From: Paracoccus alcaliphilus | GTDB taxonomy: Bacteria > Pseudomonadota > Alphaproteobacteria > Rhodobacterales > Rhodobacteraceae | Assembly: GCF_028553725.1 (NCBI RefSeq) | Contig: NZ_CP067124.1 | Span: 2,428,001-2,492,000, forward strand | Reading direction: 5' to 3' | Length of the DNA: 64,000 nt | In this document: piece by piece, positions 43,314 through 52,462 of the stretch | Layout of the letters: each line of letters starts with the position of its first letter | Position numbering within the stretch: the stretch's first letter is position 1 | Notes under the pieces: model-generated | The model's input: the letters and a program-made list of their open reading frames with translations, nothing else | Databases searched by the model: none | What the model was told of the DNA's origin: nothing | Position numbers and translations under genes: made by a program

Positions 43314-45665
43314 ATGAACGGACACGATGAGCATCGGCACCATTCGAATGATCATGACCATTCGGGTCATGCGCATCTTGTGACGGACCCGGTCTGCGGG
43401 ATGGAGGTCGACCCGCAAACCGCAGAACATCGCCTGACCCATGGGGGCCACACTCACTATTTCTGCTCGGCGTCCTGCAATGCGAAATTCGAGGCGGACC
43501 CGGCGCGATATCTTGCAGGGGAAGCGTCGCCCATACCGGAAGCGCCCGAGGGCGCGATCTGGACCTGCCCGATGCATCCCGAGATCCGGCAGGACGGGCC
43601 GGGAAGCTGCCCGATCTGCGGCATGGCGCTGGAGCCGCTGGTGGTGACGGCCGACAGCGGCCCCAGCCCCGAACTCGCCGACATGACACGGCGTTTCTGG
43701 ATCGGGCTGGTTCTCGCCGCTCCGGTCTTCGTGCTCGAAATGGGCGGTCATCTTTTCCCGGCCCTGCACCATCTGGTGCCAATGCGGATATCGATCTGGA
43801 TTCAGCTCGTTCTGGCGACGCCGGTGGTTTTGTGGTGCGGATGGCCGTTTTTCGAGCGCGCCTGGGCCTCGCTGATCAATCGCAGCCTCAACATGTTCAC
43901 TTTGATCGCCATGGGCACCGGCGTCGCCTGGGCCTACAGCATCGTCGCCGCCCTTGCGCCGGGAATTTTCCCCGCCGCTTTCCGCGCGGAAGATGGCACG
44001 GTCGCGGTCTATTTCGAGGCGGCGGCGGTCATCACCGTTCTGGTGCTGCTTGGCCAAGTGCTGGAACTGCGCGCCCGCGAACAGACCTCGGGCGCGATCA
44101 GGGCGCTGCTTGATCTGGCGCCGAAGACGGCGCGGCGCATCGGCGATGACGGCACAGAGGAAGACGTGCCGGTCGAGCACGTTATTCTCGGCGACAGGCT
44201 GCGCGTGCGGCCCGGCGAGACCGTGCCGGTCGATGGCGTGGTGGAGGACGGACGCTCATCGCTCGACGAGGCGATGGTTACCGGCGAATCCATGCCTGTC
44301 ACCCGCACTGTGGGCGATCAGGTCATCGGCGGTACGCTGAACCAGACCGGGGCGCTGGTGATCCGTGCGGAAAAGGTCGGCCGCGATACGATGCTGTCGC
44401 GGATCGTCCAGATGGTCGCCGATGCGCAGCGTTCGCGTGCGCCGATCCAGCGCATGGCCGACCACGTCTCGGGCTGGTTCGTACCGCTGGTCATCGTCAT
44501 CGCAATTCTCGCCTTCATTGTCTGGGGCATCTGGGGGCCGGAGCCGCGCTTTGCCTATGGGCTGGTCGTGGCCGTTTCGGTGCTGATCATCGCGTGTCCC
44601 TGCGCACTTGGGCTGGCGACGCCAATGTCGATCATGGTTGGCGTCGGCAAGGGCGCTAGTGCCGGCGTCCTGATCAAGAACGCCGAGGCGCTCGAGCATA
44701 TGGAAAAGGTCGACACGCTGGTGGTCGACAAGACCGGCACGCTCACCGAGGGCAAGCCGTCGGTGACGGCGGTCGTTGCGGCGGCCGGCTTCGACGAAAC
44801 GGAAATCCTGCGGCTTGCCGCCGGTGTCGAGAAGGCGTCGGAACATCCGCTGGCATTGGCGATCGTGGAGGCGGCGGAGAAGAAGGGCATCGCCATCCCG
44901 CCCGTAGTGGATTTCGACTCTCCGCTTGGCAAGGGCGCGCTCGGCAGCGTCGAAGGCAAGGCGATCGTGGTCGGCAATGCGGTGTTCCTCAAGGAACACG
45001 ACGTCGACGTCGCGGAATTGTCCGGCCAGGCAGATGCGTTGCGTCATGATGGCGCCACCGCGATCTATATCGGGATCGATGGCAGGGCCGGCGGCATCTT
45101 CGCCATCGCCGATCCGGTCAAGGCGACGACGCAGGAGGCGCTGAACGCGCTGCATGGCGAGGGCATCCGCATCGTCATGCTGACCGGCGACAATAAAACC
45201 ACGGCCGAAGCCGTCGCGCGGCAACTCGGCATCGATGAGGTTGAAGCGGACGTGCTGCCGGACGCAAAGAGCGCGGTCATAAGCCGGCTCAAGGCAGAAG
45301 GCCGGGTGGTGGCGATGGCGGGCGACGGCGTCAACGACGCGCCCGCGCTTGCCGCCGCCGATGTCGGGATCGCCATGGGCTCGGGCACCGATGTCGCCAT
45401 CGAAAGCGCCGGCGTCACCCTGCTCAAGGGCGATCTGATGGGGATCGTCAAGGCGCGGCGGTTATCCGAGGCGACGATGGCGAACATCCGCCAGAACCTG
45501 TTCTTCGCCTTCATCTACAATGCCGCCGGCATCCCGGTTGCCGCAGGCGTGCTCTACCCTTCTTTCGGCCTGCTCCTGTCACCGATCATCGCAGCAGCCG
45601 CCATGTCGCTGTCGTCGGTCAGCGTCATCGCCAACGCGCTGCGGTTGCGGGGTCTGAAACTGTGA
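43314..45665 (+). CDS. Copper-type P1B ATPase with YHS and heavy-metal-binding domains
   Basis: 783-residue exporter of the Cu+/Ag+ group. The N-terminus has a His-rich stretch ([18 protein letters not shown]), a YHS domain ([19 protein letters not shown] ... YFCSASC) and a zinc-ribbon-like metal-binding domain ([21 protein letters not shown]). The membrane site is [11 protein letters not shown] near residue 427, the phosphorylation site [10 protein letters not shown] near 472, and [20 protein letters not shown] closes the ATP domain. Complete. The usual HMA domain is replaced by the YHS/ribbon pair, as in SilP-like proteins. Followed by a hairpin at 45,680. Confidence 0.92.
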   Translation: MNGHDEHRHHSNDHDHSGHAHLVTDPVCGMEVDPQTAEHRLTHGGHTHYFCSASCNAKFEADPARYLAGEASPIPEAPEGAIWTCPMHPEIRQDGPGSCPICGMALEPLVVTADSGPSPELADMTRRFWIGLVLAAPVFVLEMGGHLFPALHHLVPMRISIWIQLVLATPVVLWCGWPFFERAWASLINRSLNMFTLIAMGTGVAWAYSIVAALAPGIFPAAFRAEDGTVAVYFEAAAVITVLVLLGQVLELRAREQTSGAIRALLDLAPKTARRIGDDGTEEDVPVEHVILGDRLRVRPGETVPVDGVVEDGRSSLDEAMVTGESMPVTRTVGDQVIGGTLNQTGALVIRAEKVGRDTMLSRIVQMVADAQRSRAPIQRMADHVSGWFVPLVIVIAILAFIVWGIWGPEPRFAYGLVVAVSVLIIACPCALGLATPMSIMVGVGKGASAGVLIKNAEALEHMEKVDTLVVDKTGTLTEGKPSVTAVVAAAGFDETEILRLAAGVEKASEHPLALAIVEAAEKKGIAIPPVVDFDSPLGKGALGSVEGKAIVVGNAVFLKEHDVDVAELSGQADALRHDGATAIYIGIDGRAGGIFAIADPVKATTQEALNALHGEGIRIVMLTGDNKTTAEAVARQLGIDEVEADVLPDAKSAVISRLKAEGRVVAMAGDGVNDAPALAAADVGIAMGSGTDVAIESAGVTLLKGDLMGIVKARRLSEATMANIRQNLFFAFIYNAAGIPVAAGVLYPSFGLLLSPIIAAAAMSLSSVSVIANALRLRGLKL

Positions 45666-45679
45666 CTGAAACGCTGACG

Positions 45680-45703
45680 CGACTGACGCCCTGGCGTCAG
45701 TCG
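45680..45703. terminator. Hairpin after the copper ATPase gene
   Basis: Perfect 10-bp arms CGACTGACGC and GCGTCAGTCG around a 4-nt loop, between two convergent genes. A further partial copy of GCGTCAGTCG follows at 45,713-45,722, inside the end of the next gene. Confidence 0.7.
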
Positions 45704-45715
45704 TAGGCGAGGGCG

Positions 45716-45946
45716 TCAGTCGCGCCAGTAATTGTTGGCGGCCGCCAACGTCTGGAAATGGATGGCGATCACCTGTGAGGAGGCGATCAGTTGCGCGGTG
45801 TCCTGATCGTAGGCCGCGCGCAGCTTGTCGCGAATTTCTGCGGACGGTTGGGTGACCTTGACGCCGACCCGCGCCATTTTGGTGGCAAGGTCGAACCCCT
45901 CCTGCGGGGTCGCTGTCTTGAGTGAGGGAAGCCAGATGTCAGCCAT
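45716..45946 (-). CDS. Hypothetical 76-aa protein
   Basis: MADIWLPSLKTATPQEGFDLATKMARVGVKVTQP, then EIRDKLRAAYDQDTAQLIASSQVIAIHFQTLAAANNYWRD. Helical, no membrane segment, no family recognised; the amphipathic helices are faintly phasin-like. A GGAAGG site precedes the ATG, which supports it as a real gene. Lies between the copper ATPase and a DUF924 gene. Confidence 0.6.
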   Translation of the reverse strand: MADIWLPSLKTATPQEGFDLATKMARVGVKVTQPSAEIRDKLRAAYDQDTAQLIASSQVIAIHFQTLAAANNYWRD

Positions 45947-46042
45947 GTTTTTTCCTTCCAGAGAATATGAATACGCAACAACCGTAATCTACCCGAGCAG
46001 CCGACGAAAGCATCAACCCGCGATGCGCTTCGCCTCCAGGCG

Positions 46043-46705
46043 TCACGCCTGAAACGCCCTTTCGTGCGGGAAATCCCTTCCGGCGATGTAAGCTTCTTCC
46101 GCCGGCGTCGATTCTCGGCCGAGGACGTTATTGCGGTGCGGATGACGGTCGAAAGCGGCGATGACCTTGCGTACGTCGCCAGCCTGATCCACCAGCGACT
46201 GGTATATCGGTTGAAGGGAAGCGGACGCTTCCGCCGCTATCTCTTCGCGAAGCCTGATGAGCAGGTCGATGCGCGCGAGGTGATCCGGGCCTTCGCAATG
46301 GCCAAGGGGCTGACTGTAGACGATTCTGAACCAGGGCATGTCCAGCGATGCGTAGTGGCCGTTCGAAAACCCCTCCATCGCCAGCGACAGCGCGGCAGGG
46401 TCCTGCGCGAATGCGCGCTGTGTGTTGCGCCAGAGCGAGCGCGAGAACTGGTCGAGCACGATGATTAGCGCCAGCCTGCCTTCGGGGTCGCTGGTCCAGT
46501 CGTCGAGATCGCCTGAAGCTGCGCTTCTCGTGAGGTCGGCGAAGCGCTCGACGATCATGTCATCCGCTCCGCCGTGCAGCCGCCACGACCAGTGATCGCG
46601 GTGAGTTTCAGCCTTTATCTGTGAGGAGCGGCCTTCGGGAAACCAGAAGTCGAAAACGTCGTTCCATGGGGCGGTCCTGGCATTCATGTCGATCCTTTCC
46701 GACAA
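46043..46705 (-). CDS. DUF924 family protein
   Basis: 220 residues with the DUF924 pattern: WNDVFDFWFPEG, then LALIIVLDQFSRSLWRNTQRAFAQDPAALSLAMEG, MPWFRIVYSQPLGHCEGPDHLARI and the ending FDRHPHRNNVLGRESTPAEEAYI. Tetratricopeptide-like soluble protein of unknown function, common in proteobacterial chromosomes. Either the first MSER or the internal MNART (46,684) could be the start. No clear functional tie to its metal-transport neighbours. Confidence 0.85.
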   Translation of the reverse strand: MSERIDMNARTAPWNDVFDFWFPEGRSSQIKAETHRDHWSWRLHGGADDMIVERFADLTRSAASGDLDDWTSDPEGRLALIIVLDQFSRSLWRNTQRAFAQDPAALSLAMEGFSNGHYASLDMPWFRIVYSQPLGHCEGPDHLARIDLLIRLREEIAAEASASLQPIYQSLVDQAGDVRKVIAAFDRHPHRNNVLGRESTPAEEAYIAGRDFPHERAFQA

Positions 46706-46779
46706 ATGCGAGCGATGAGACAGGGTTGACGTCGCAAAAACAACAGACTACGCATCGCTGCGGGGTCTGCGAGGAGGCT

Positions 46780-48819
46780 TCAGCCTCGCGCGGCCACAGT
46801 TGCGGGCCGGGCGGTGGCGACCTTTGAGGCCCTCCCGCCGGGTGCGGTCGTCTTCGGCATGCGCAGAAGGCGCATGCCGTTGGCGATGACGATCAGCACC
46901 GAAAGTTGGTGGACCAGCATGCCGCCGGCCATATGGACATTGCCGGAGAACACGCCCGCCAGCAGTCCGGCCACCGTCACCAGTGCGATGACGAGGTTCT
47001 GGCGCATATTGCCCAGCGTTGCGCGCGAGATCGCCATCGCCTCGGGGATCTTGCCGAGATCGTCTTTCAGGAGCGCGATGTCGGCGGTCTCGATGGCGAC
47101 GTCGCTGCCGGCGGCGCCCATGGCGATCGAGGTGTCGGCGGCGGCAAGAGCGGGGGCATCGTTGATGCCGTCGCCGACCATGGCGACATGCGCGCCATCC
47201 GCCTTCATCTTCCGGATCAGTTCCAGCTTGTCCTCGGGCATCAGCCCGGCATGGACCTCGTCGATACCGACCTCGCGGGCGATGGCTTCGGCTGCGCCAT
47301 GCTGGTCGCCGGTCAGCATGACCACACGGCCTATGCCGATGTTACGCAGCCGGGTGATGGCTTCCGCCGCGCCTTCACGGGCCATGTCGGACATGCCCAG
47401 CATCCCGATCAACTGCCCGTCACGCGCCACCAGGATCGGCGTCTGGCCATTGGACAGCAGACGGTCCAGAGCGGCTTCGCCCTCCTGGCCCAGCGCAATG
47501 CCGAGCGTGTCCATGAGGCGCCGGTTGCCGGCGGCTATGATGCGGCCGACGATGCGGGCGCTCAGGCCCATGCCGGCATGTTCCTCCAGCGATTCGAGCG
47601 TGGAAAGCGGCCCCTGCTTGCGGCCGGCCTCGACGATCGGACGGCCGAGCGGATGGGTCGATCCGGTCTCGGCGGTCGCAGCCAGATGCAGCAACTCGGC
47701 CTCGGCAATGCCGCCGAGCGCGACGATAGAGGCGAGCTGCGGCTTGCCTTCCGTCAGCGTGCCGGTCTTGTCGAGCGCCAGCGTATCGATGCGGCCCGCA
47801 CTTTCCAGATGCTGGCCGCCCTTGATCAGGATGCCGCTGCGCGCCGCCCGGCCGATGCCGGCGACGATGGAGACCGGCGTCGAGATGACCAGCGCGCCGG
47901 GGCAACCGACGACCAGCAGCGTCAGCGCCAGGCGGATGTCCTGCGTCACCGCGAAGGCGGCGACCGCGAGCCCGATGATCGACGGCGTATACCATTGCGC
48001 AAAGCGCTCGATCATGCGCTGGCTCGGGGCCTTTTCCTCCTGCGCTTCCTCGACGCGCTGGATAATGCGGGCAAGGGTGGTGTCGGCGCCGACATTGGTG
48101 GCGCGGATGCGCAGCAACCCGTTCTCGGCGATCGTTCCTGCATGGACGTGGCTGCCAGGCGCTTTCTCGGCCGGCATCGGCTCACCGGTAATCGCCGCCT
48201 CGCTGACGGCGGCGGTGCCTTCGGTTACTTCACCATCCACCGGGATGCGTTGACCGGCCCTGACCAGCACGGTCTCGCCAAGCTGGACCATATGCGCCGG
48301 CACCTCGACGGGATCGCCGTCGCGCAGCACGGTCGCGGTGGCGGGCGCGGCATCAAGCAATGCCTTCAGCGCGCCACGGGTCTGCCCCATGGTGCGCGCC
48401 TCCAGCCAGCCGCCGAACATGAACAGGAAGGTGACGGCCGCCGACTCCCAGACTTCGCCAATAATGAGCGCGCCGACCGCCGCGACGGTGACGAGCAATT
48501 CGATGCTGAAATGCTTTACACGCAGCGAGCGCCAGGCACGGATCGCGATGTCGGAGCCGGCAAGAAATGCGGCCGCGACCATCAGCGCGGTCCATGCCTC
48601 GACCATGCCGAAGCCGTAGCGCGCCAGAAGACCGGCCGCGATCAACCCGCCGCTGCCGACCGTCAGCCAGAAACGCCGCCGTGCCGGATGCACGAAAGCG
48701 CTCTTGATCCTGCTGACAAGATTGCTCATCTCCTCGCTCCTTTCATCTTCATCCATGTCGGAAAAGCGTGCCTGCCGCGCCGGCACGCGGCGCGGCGAAA
48801 AAGGCGGAGTGCCGATCAA
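46780..48819 (-). CDS. P1B-type ATPase with CPG motif (Zn/Cd-like)
   Basis: About 650-679 residues. Membrane segments, A-domain TGEPMPAEKAPG, membrane metal site VVGCPGALVISTPVS (Cys-Pro-Gly instead of Cys-Pro-Cys), phosphorylation site [12 protein letters not shown], hinge [20 protein letters not shown]. No HMA domain is fused; a separate HMA gene lies immediately upstream. Start is uncertain: TTG 48,819 overlaps the HMA stop, ATG 48,756 is possible, and ATG 48,729 (MSNLVSRIKSAF) has the best ribosome-binding site (AAAGGAG). Overall similarity is to Zn2+/Cd2+ exporters, but the altered motif leaves the metal open. Confidence 0.88.
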   Translation of the reverse strand: MIGTPPFSPRRVPARQARFSDMDEDERSEEMSNLVSRIKSAFVHPARRRFWLTVGSGGLIAAGLLARYGFGMVEAWTALMVAAAFLAGSDIAIRAWRSLRVKHFSIELLVTVAAVGALIIGEVWESAAVTFLFMFGGWLEARTMGQTRGALKALLDAAPATATVLRDGDPVEVPAHMVQLGETVLVRAGQRIPVDGEVTEGTAAVSEAAITGEPMPAEKAPGSHVHAGTIAENGLLRIRATNVGADTTLARIIQRVEEAQEEKAPSQRMIERFAQWYTPSIIGLAVAAFAVTQDIRLALTLLVVGCPGALVISTPVSIVAGIGRAARSGILIKGGQHLESAGRIDTLALDKTGTLTEGKPQLASIVALGGIAEAELLHLAATAETGSTHPLGRPIVEAGRKQGPLSTLESLEEHAGMGLSARIVGRIIAAGNRRLMDTLGIALGQEGEAALDRLLSNGQTPILVARDGQLIGMLGMSDMAREGAAEAITRLRNIGIGRVVMLTGDQHGAAEAIAREVGIDEVHAGLMPEDKLELIRKMKADGAHVAMVGDGINDAPALAAADTSIAMGAAGSDVAIETADIALLKDDLGKIPEAMAISRATLGNMRQNLVIALVTVAGLLAGVFSGNVHMAGGMLVHQLSVLIVIANGMRLLRMPKTTAPGGRASKVATARPATVAARG

Positions 48820-49037
48820 AAGGCGGCAGGCCGCGCCTCGTAGCCGGTTCCACGCACTGCCTCGACCAGCGCTTCAACGCTCGATTGCGCGGGGTCGTGC
48901 TCGACCTCGATCTTGCCGGTGTTGAAGCGCACCTCGGCCTTTGCCACACCGGGAAGGGCGTTGAGCGCCTTCTCGATCTTGTGTACGCAGGAGGGGCAGG
49001 AAAGCTCATCGCTGCGAAGGATGGTTTTCTGGGTCAT
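48816..49037 (-). CDS. Small HMA-domain metallochaperone
   Basis: 73 residues, one ferredoxin-like HMA domain: ELSCPSCVHKIEKALNALPGVAKAEVRFNTGKIEVEHDP, with the metal-binding C-P-S-C motif. It would hand the metal to the ATPase encoded directly downstream. Preceded by a GAAAGGAAC-type site. Separate chaperone plus an ATPase without its own HMA domain is a coherent pair. Confidence 0.9.
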   Translation of the reverse strand: MTQKTILRSDELSCPSCVHKIEKALNALPGVAKAEVRFNTGKIEVEHDPAQSSVEALVEAVRGTGYEARPAAF

Positions 49038-49436
49038 GATCGGGTTCCTTTCGATAGTGGGGAAGGGGTGTCCCCTGCCTCATTGATCTAAGGGTTTGAC
49101 CCCGCATTGCGATTGGTGAAACCGGCAAGCCAGGCCTGCATGAATGCACAGGCCGCTGCCTTGGTTCTGGTTCGTCGGGCGACCACATGGGGAGCCGTGG
49201 TGGAATTGCCGCCTAAACCAAAGGGATTTCCGTGCGTAAATGCACAGGTCGACAAGTCTCGATTCCCTGGCGGATGCTTTGATGTGGACGCGCCGCTGCT
49301 GGAAGGACAGCTTGAGGATACTCTTACCAAAGTCGCATCGGCGACACGACCATATGCGAAAGTCTTATGGGGAGACTTGAGTGAGATCAACGACGAGCTA
49401 ACATTTTTGCAATAAACCAATGAAATGGAGCATATC
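49038..49436. other. 399-bp gap with one doubtful short ORF
   Basis: A plus-strand frame from a TTG at 49,107 to 49,415 (102 codons, ending LTKVASATRPYAKVLWGDLSEINDELTFLQ) stops 21 bp before the cupin gene. It has no recognised domain and no good start. The last 40 residues look more protein-like than the rest, so it may be a remnant of a gene whose 5' part is lost. Confidence 0.35.
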
Positions 49437-49832
49437 ATGCGTGGATTTGTTGATGACATCGAGGAACTGACCGAAGGAAACACGGATTTTCGCCGTGTTC
49501 TTTATACGGCAAGAAATATGCAGCTCGTGCTGATGGCGCTTCAGCCCGGCGAGGAGATCGGCGAAGAGGTTCACGACGACGGCGATCAGTTCTTCCGTGT
49601 CGAGGACGGCGAAGGCGAAATCCTGATCGACGGCAATGTGAGCAGGATCAGGGCCGATATGGCCATGATCGTACCGGCCGGTGCGCGGCATAACGTCAAA
49701 AACACCGGGAATGAGCCGCTGAAGCTTTATACGATCTACAGCCCTCCCGAGCACGTCGACGGTGTCGTTCATCCAACCAAGGCTGAAGCCGACGCCGCGC
49801 ATGAACACTTCGACGGCAAGACCACCGAATAA
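49437..49832 (+). CDS. Cupin-domain protein
   Basis: About 131 residues, a single cupin barrel: MQLVLMALQPGEEIGEEVHDDGDQFFRVEDGEGEILIDGN (motif 1 with His, Glu) and MAMIVPAGARHNVKNTGNEPLKLYTIYSPPEH (motif 2). The family is often annotated as cupin of unknown substrate and can act as an isomerase or a stress protein. Start at 49,437 is preferred (GGAG at the right distance); an upstream ATG at 49,425 is in frame. The next gene, on the other strand, is broken off just past its end. Confidence 0.85.
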   Translation: MRGFVDDIEELTEGNTDFRRVLYTARNMQLVLMALQPGEEIGEEVHDDGDQFFRVEDGEGEILIDGNVSRIRADMAMIVPAGARHNVKNTGNEPLKLYTIYSPPEHVDGVVHPTKAEADAAHEHFDGKTTE

Positions 49833-49849
49833 CGCCGTTGCGCAAGCAG

Positions 49850-50460
49850 TGACTTGCGGCGACAACATCCATGAACGGTGTTCCTGCTTGCCCGTCGGGC
49901 CGCAGGCCGGCGGCGCGTTGGCGACGCCTCTCCTGCCAATGACTGGCAGGCTTGCGGACCAACTGAACTGAACCATCTGCTTTCACTGCGGCGAAACGTC
50001 CGCGATCGGCCGCCCAGCCCATGTCACATTCGATCCGGCGGCAGGCAAGTTCCAGGCGTGCGAAATCATGGCTGGTCGACAGGCCGGCGCCGGTGATCGG
50101 ATGAACACGATTGATGAGGATATGGACGTGGCCATTGCGGCGATCACGATGCACGGCCAGGATATATTGATGTTCCTCGGCGCCCAATTCCGCAAGGACC
50201 ATCCTCGCGGCGTTCAGCATGTCCTGATCCGTGGGTGATTCCGTATCCGGCCAGGACAGGATGATGTGATAGGCCGGCTGGCGGATGCGTGGGGCCAGTC
50301 CGGCTGTGACCGTCATTTGCCAGCTTGCATCCTGCCAGCCGCCCGCGAGATTGCCCACGTTCACTGTATTCGCCTTGCGGCAGATGTAGTCGACCCGCGC
50401 CCGAAAGGGATCCTTCCGGGCGCGCGCGCTTCTTCTCCGGATAACGACCTTTGCGATCAT
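49850..50460 (-). pseudogene. Plasmid mobilisation relaxase, C-terminus lost
   Basis: About 200 residues of a MobA/VirD2-type relaxase: YICRKANTVNVGNLAGGW, PAYHIILSWPDTESPTDQDML, and the His triad region YILAVHRDRRNGHVHILINRVHP, then RLELACRRIECDMGWAAD. After about TPFMDVVAA the frame continues only as antisense of the cupin gene. The nuclease core is present but the rest is missing. It is last in an operon with MobC and an accessory protein. Confidence 0.75.
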
Positions 50461-50467
50461 CCCGGCA

Positions 50468-50812
50468 TCACATCATGATCGCGCGTTGCAGGCCGACCAC
50501 ATCCGTTGCTGCGCGTTCCAGCTCTGCGACGATCTCTGCCCGGGGCATGTCGACAGCCCTGACGGCAAGCGAGGTCAATCTTGCGCCATGGCCAGCGAGA
50601 TGGCCGATCAGGATGCGCTTCTGCCGATCCGTCACGGCTGCCTCAGATCCTGTCAGCCTGTCCAGCGCATAGGACGAGAGCGACGGGTGACCGCCATGGC
50701 GCGCCGCTGCTGCAATCCGGCGCTTCTGATGTTCCGTCAGACGGATGCTGATCATGCTGCCCCGTTGCGGCAGGGGCCTGGAACAGCGTTCCTCCGGATC
50801 CGACATGATCAT
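50468..50812 (-). CDS. mobC: MobC-like relaxosome protein
   Basis: 114 residues with a ribbon-helix-helix: MISIRLTEHQKRRIAAAARHGGHPSLSSYALDRLTG, and a second part typical of MobC (LAGHGARLTSLAVRAVDMPRAEIVAELERAATDV). MobC helps the relaxase open oriT. The start at 50,812 overlaps the stop of the upstream gene (ATGA), and the relaxase gene begins 8 bp after its stop. Confidence 0.75.
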   Translation of the reverse strand: MIMSDPEERCSRPLPQRGSMISIRLTEHQKRRIAAAARHGGHPSLSSYALDRLTGSEAAVTDRQKRILIGHLAGHGARLTSLAVRAVDMPRAEIVAELERAATDVVGLQRAIMM

Positions 50813-51207
50813 TCCTGCGAGGCCCGGATGGCTGGCGATGCCGCCGCGGCAAGCAACGCATCGGATCCCGGATCCCCGTTGTCATCGGGCTGCATCACTT
50901 CCTTCCCCTGGGGAGGTGTCGCCTTCCGTCGCGCGTTCCGGGGTTTGCCCTTCGGAAACTGCTTTTCTCGTTCATAATCGCGCAGATAGGAGCCCAGGGT
51001 ACTGGCACTGACAGCGATGTCCTGCTGGCCGAAATATGCGGCGATATCGACGAGATCGTATCCTTTCTGGCGCATCTCGAGCAGGGCCGGCGCGAGTTCC
51101 GCGACGATCTCGCGGACCATGTAGCCGGTCTTGGGCTTCGGGGGCGCCTCGGTCAGCGCGGCGCGGAGCCGTGCGACCTGGTCCGTCCTGATCAGCTTTT
51201 GTGACAT
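50809..51207 (-). CDS. Accessory mobilisation protein (hypothetical)
   Basis: 132 residues from MSQKLIRTDQVARLRAALTEAPPKPKTGYMVREIVAELAPALLEMRQKGYDLVDIAAYFGQQDIAVSASTLGSYLRDYEREK; the helix-turn-helix-like middle (VDIAAYFGQQDIAVSASTLGSYL) is the pattern of small plasmid-encoded DNA-binding proteins next to mobC. The tail is basic, then Pro/Gly-rich. Start at 51,207 has a GAAAGGAAG site. Family not recognised with certainty. Confidence 0.65.
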   Translation of the reverse strand: MSQKLIRTDQVARLRAALTEAPPKPKTGYMVREIVAELAPALLEMRQKGYDLVDIAAYFGQQDIAVSASTLGSYLRDYEREKQFPKGKPRNARRKATPPQGKEVMQPDDNGDPGSDALLAAAASPAIRASQE

Positions 51208-51260
51208 GGATCTTCCTTTCGTCAGGCGGGATTGCCTGTCGAGGGAGCTATCCGTGGTTT

Positions 51261-51296
51261 GCCATATGGCTAGACCTGTATGTGAGGTTATCCACA
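51261..51296. promoter_or_regulatory. Palindrome and perfect DnaA box upstream of the mobilisation operon
   Basis: GCCATATGGC (perfect 10-bp palindrome) at 51,261-51,270 and the exact DnaA-box consensus TTATCCACA at 51,288-51,296. They lie 54-90 bp upstream of the first mobilisation gene and may be remnants of a plasmid origin or promoter/oriT region. Confidence 0.4.
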
Positions 51297-51439
51297 TGTT
51301 CCGGATGCGCTGTGAATGAGGGTGGAGAACCCATGTGCCCGGGAAAACCTTTCAATCAGCAGGGTATGCGGTATGTATGACAGGCCAGCCGGCCGGTGGA
51401 CCGGGAAAAATGGGGTGCGCAGCCATCGTCAGGTTTCTG

Positions 51440-51600
51440 GGGCCTTCGTGGCGCGGGTCGTCATCGAGAGCCCGCTCCAGGTGAAGGCCATCGCCATGCA
51501 CGGCTGAAGACCGACAAGGTGGATGCCAAAATACTGGCACAGCGTTTCTGTCGGAAGTCTGGGTCGCGGACTCAGACGGCGATCACGGGGGCTGGAAATG
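51440..51600 (+). pseudogene. IS110-family transposase relic
   Basis: Pieces of one IS110 transposase in three frames: VVIESPLQVKAIA, then ARLKTDKVDAKILAQ, then FLSEVWVADSDGD. In intact IS110 proteins these are contiguous (PLQVKAIAHARLKTDKVDA...), so at least two frameshifts have occurred. No ends of the element are visible. Confidence 0.65.
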
Positions 51601-51690
51601 ATCCACCTCATGGGTCTATCACCCCCGTAGGCTCAGGACCCATTGATTTCAACCTTGCGGCGTGATTCACGCTCTGCAAGGAGACTGATC

Positions 51691-52062
51691 AATGAGCAAC
51701 CTTTTCTGGCTGAGTGACGCCCAGATGGAGCGTCTGAAACCCTTCTTTCCCAAGAACCATGGCAAACTCGCGTTGATGACCGACGCGTTCTCAGCGGCAT
51801 AATCTTCATTAATCGCAATGGGTTGCGGTGGTGTGATGCGCCCAAAGAATACGGTCCACACAAGACACTATACAACCGCTGGAAGCGCTGGAGCGATATG
51901 GGTGTGTTTGCTCGGATCATGGCGGGTCTGGCGGCAGAGGGCACGGAAACCAAGACTATCATGATTGATGCCACTTACCTGAAGGCGCATCGCACGGCTT
52001 CGAGCCTGCGGGTGAAAAAGGGGGGCGTGGTCGCCTGGTCGGACGAACCAAGGGCGGCATGA
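51691..52062 (+). pseudogene. IS427-group OrfA with a 1-bp deletion
   Basis: Begins MSNLFWLSDAQMERLKPFFPKNHGK, then loses frame: 27 bases where the intact copy has 28 (the codons for PRVDDRR). From about 51,800 the correct frame resumes (GIIFINRNGLRWCDAPKEYG ... IMIDATYLKAHRTASS, with the first catalytic Asp). Transposition of this copy would need the enzyme from the intact copy. Confidence 0.8.
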
Positions 52063-52448
52063 ACACAAAGCTCCATGCTGTCACAGATGCGATTGGCCGC
52101 CCTGTCAGCTTCTTCATGTCGGCCGGACAAGTCAGCGACTACACTGGCGCGGCGGCCTTGCTCAGGAGCCTGCCAGAGGCTGATTGGTTGATCGCAGACC
52201 GCGGGTATGACGCTGATTGGTTCAGAGATGCGTTGAAAGACAATGAGATAAAGCCCTGCATCCCTGGCCGCAAAGCGCGAAAGACGACCGTGAAATACGA
52301 CAAACGGCGCTACAAGCGGCGCAACCGGATCGAGATCATGTTCGGGCGCCTCAAGGATTGGCGGCGCATCGCAACCCGCTATGACCGATGCCCGACAGTG
52401 TTCCTCTCCGCCGTCGCGCTCGCCGCAACCGTCCTGTTCTGGCTTTGA
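52059..52448 (+). CDS. IS427-group transposase OrfB
   Basis: C-terminal half of the IS5-family transposase: MNTKLHAVTDAIGRPVSFFM, second catalytic Asp in IADRGYDADWF, Glu in RRNRIEIMFGRLKDWRRIATRYDRC. Normally translated by frameshifting from OrfA at an A/G run just upstream (near 52,016). The ORF itself is intact, but its partner OrfA is broken. Confidence 0.8.
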   Translation: MNTKLHAVTDAIGRPVSFFMSAGQVSDYTGAAALLRSLPEADWLIADRGYDADWFRDALKDNEIKPCIPGRKARKTTVKYDKRRYKRRNRIEIMFGRLKDWRRIATRYDRCPTVFLSAVALAATVLFWL

Positions 52449-52462
52449 ATATCAATGAGTCT

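Larger units (their letters stand above)
51637..52462 (+). mobile_element. IS5-family (IS427 group) copy with a broken first ORF
   Basis: Ends GACCCATTGATTTC at 51,637 and, in reverse, the matching end near 52,462 (AGACTCATTGATATTC). Contents match the copy at 53,211-54,039 but in opposite orientation. A one-base deletion near 51,768-51,795 disrupts the first ORF. Together the two copies form an inverted pair around 750 bp of foreign gene fragments. Confidence 0.8.

Noticed and set aside
43191..44180. Minus-strand ORF opposite the MerA-like and copper ATPase genes
   Set aside because: Covers the ends of two confident plus-strand genes and has no motif; shadow.
46906..48843. 645-codon plus-strand ORF opposite the third ATPase
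   Set aside because: Antisense of the P1B ATPase, very rich in Asp, Arg and Gln with no recognisable domain.
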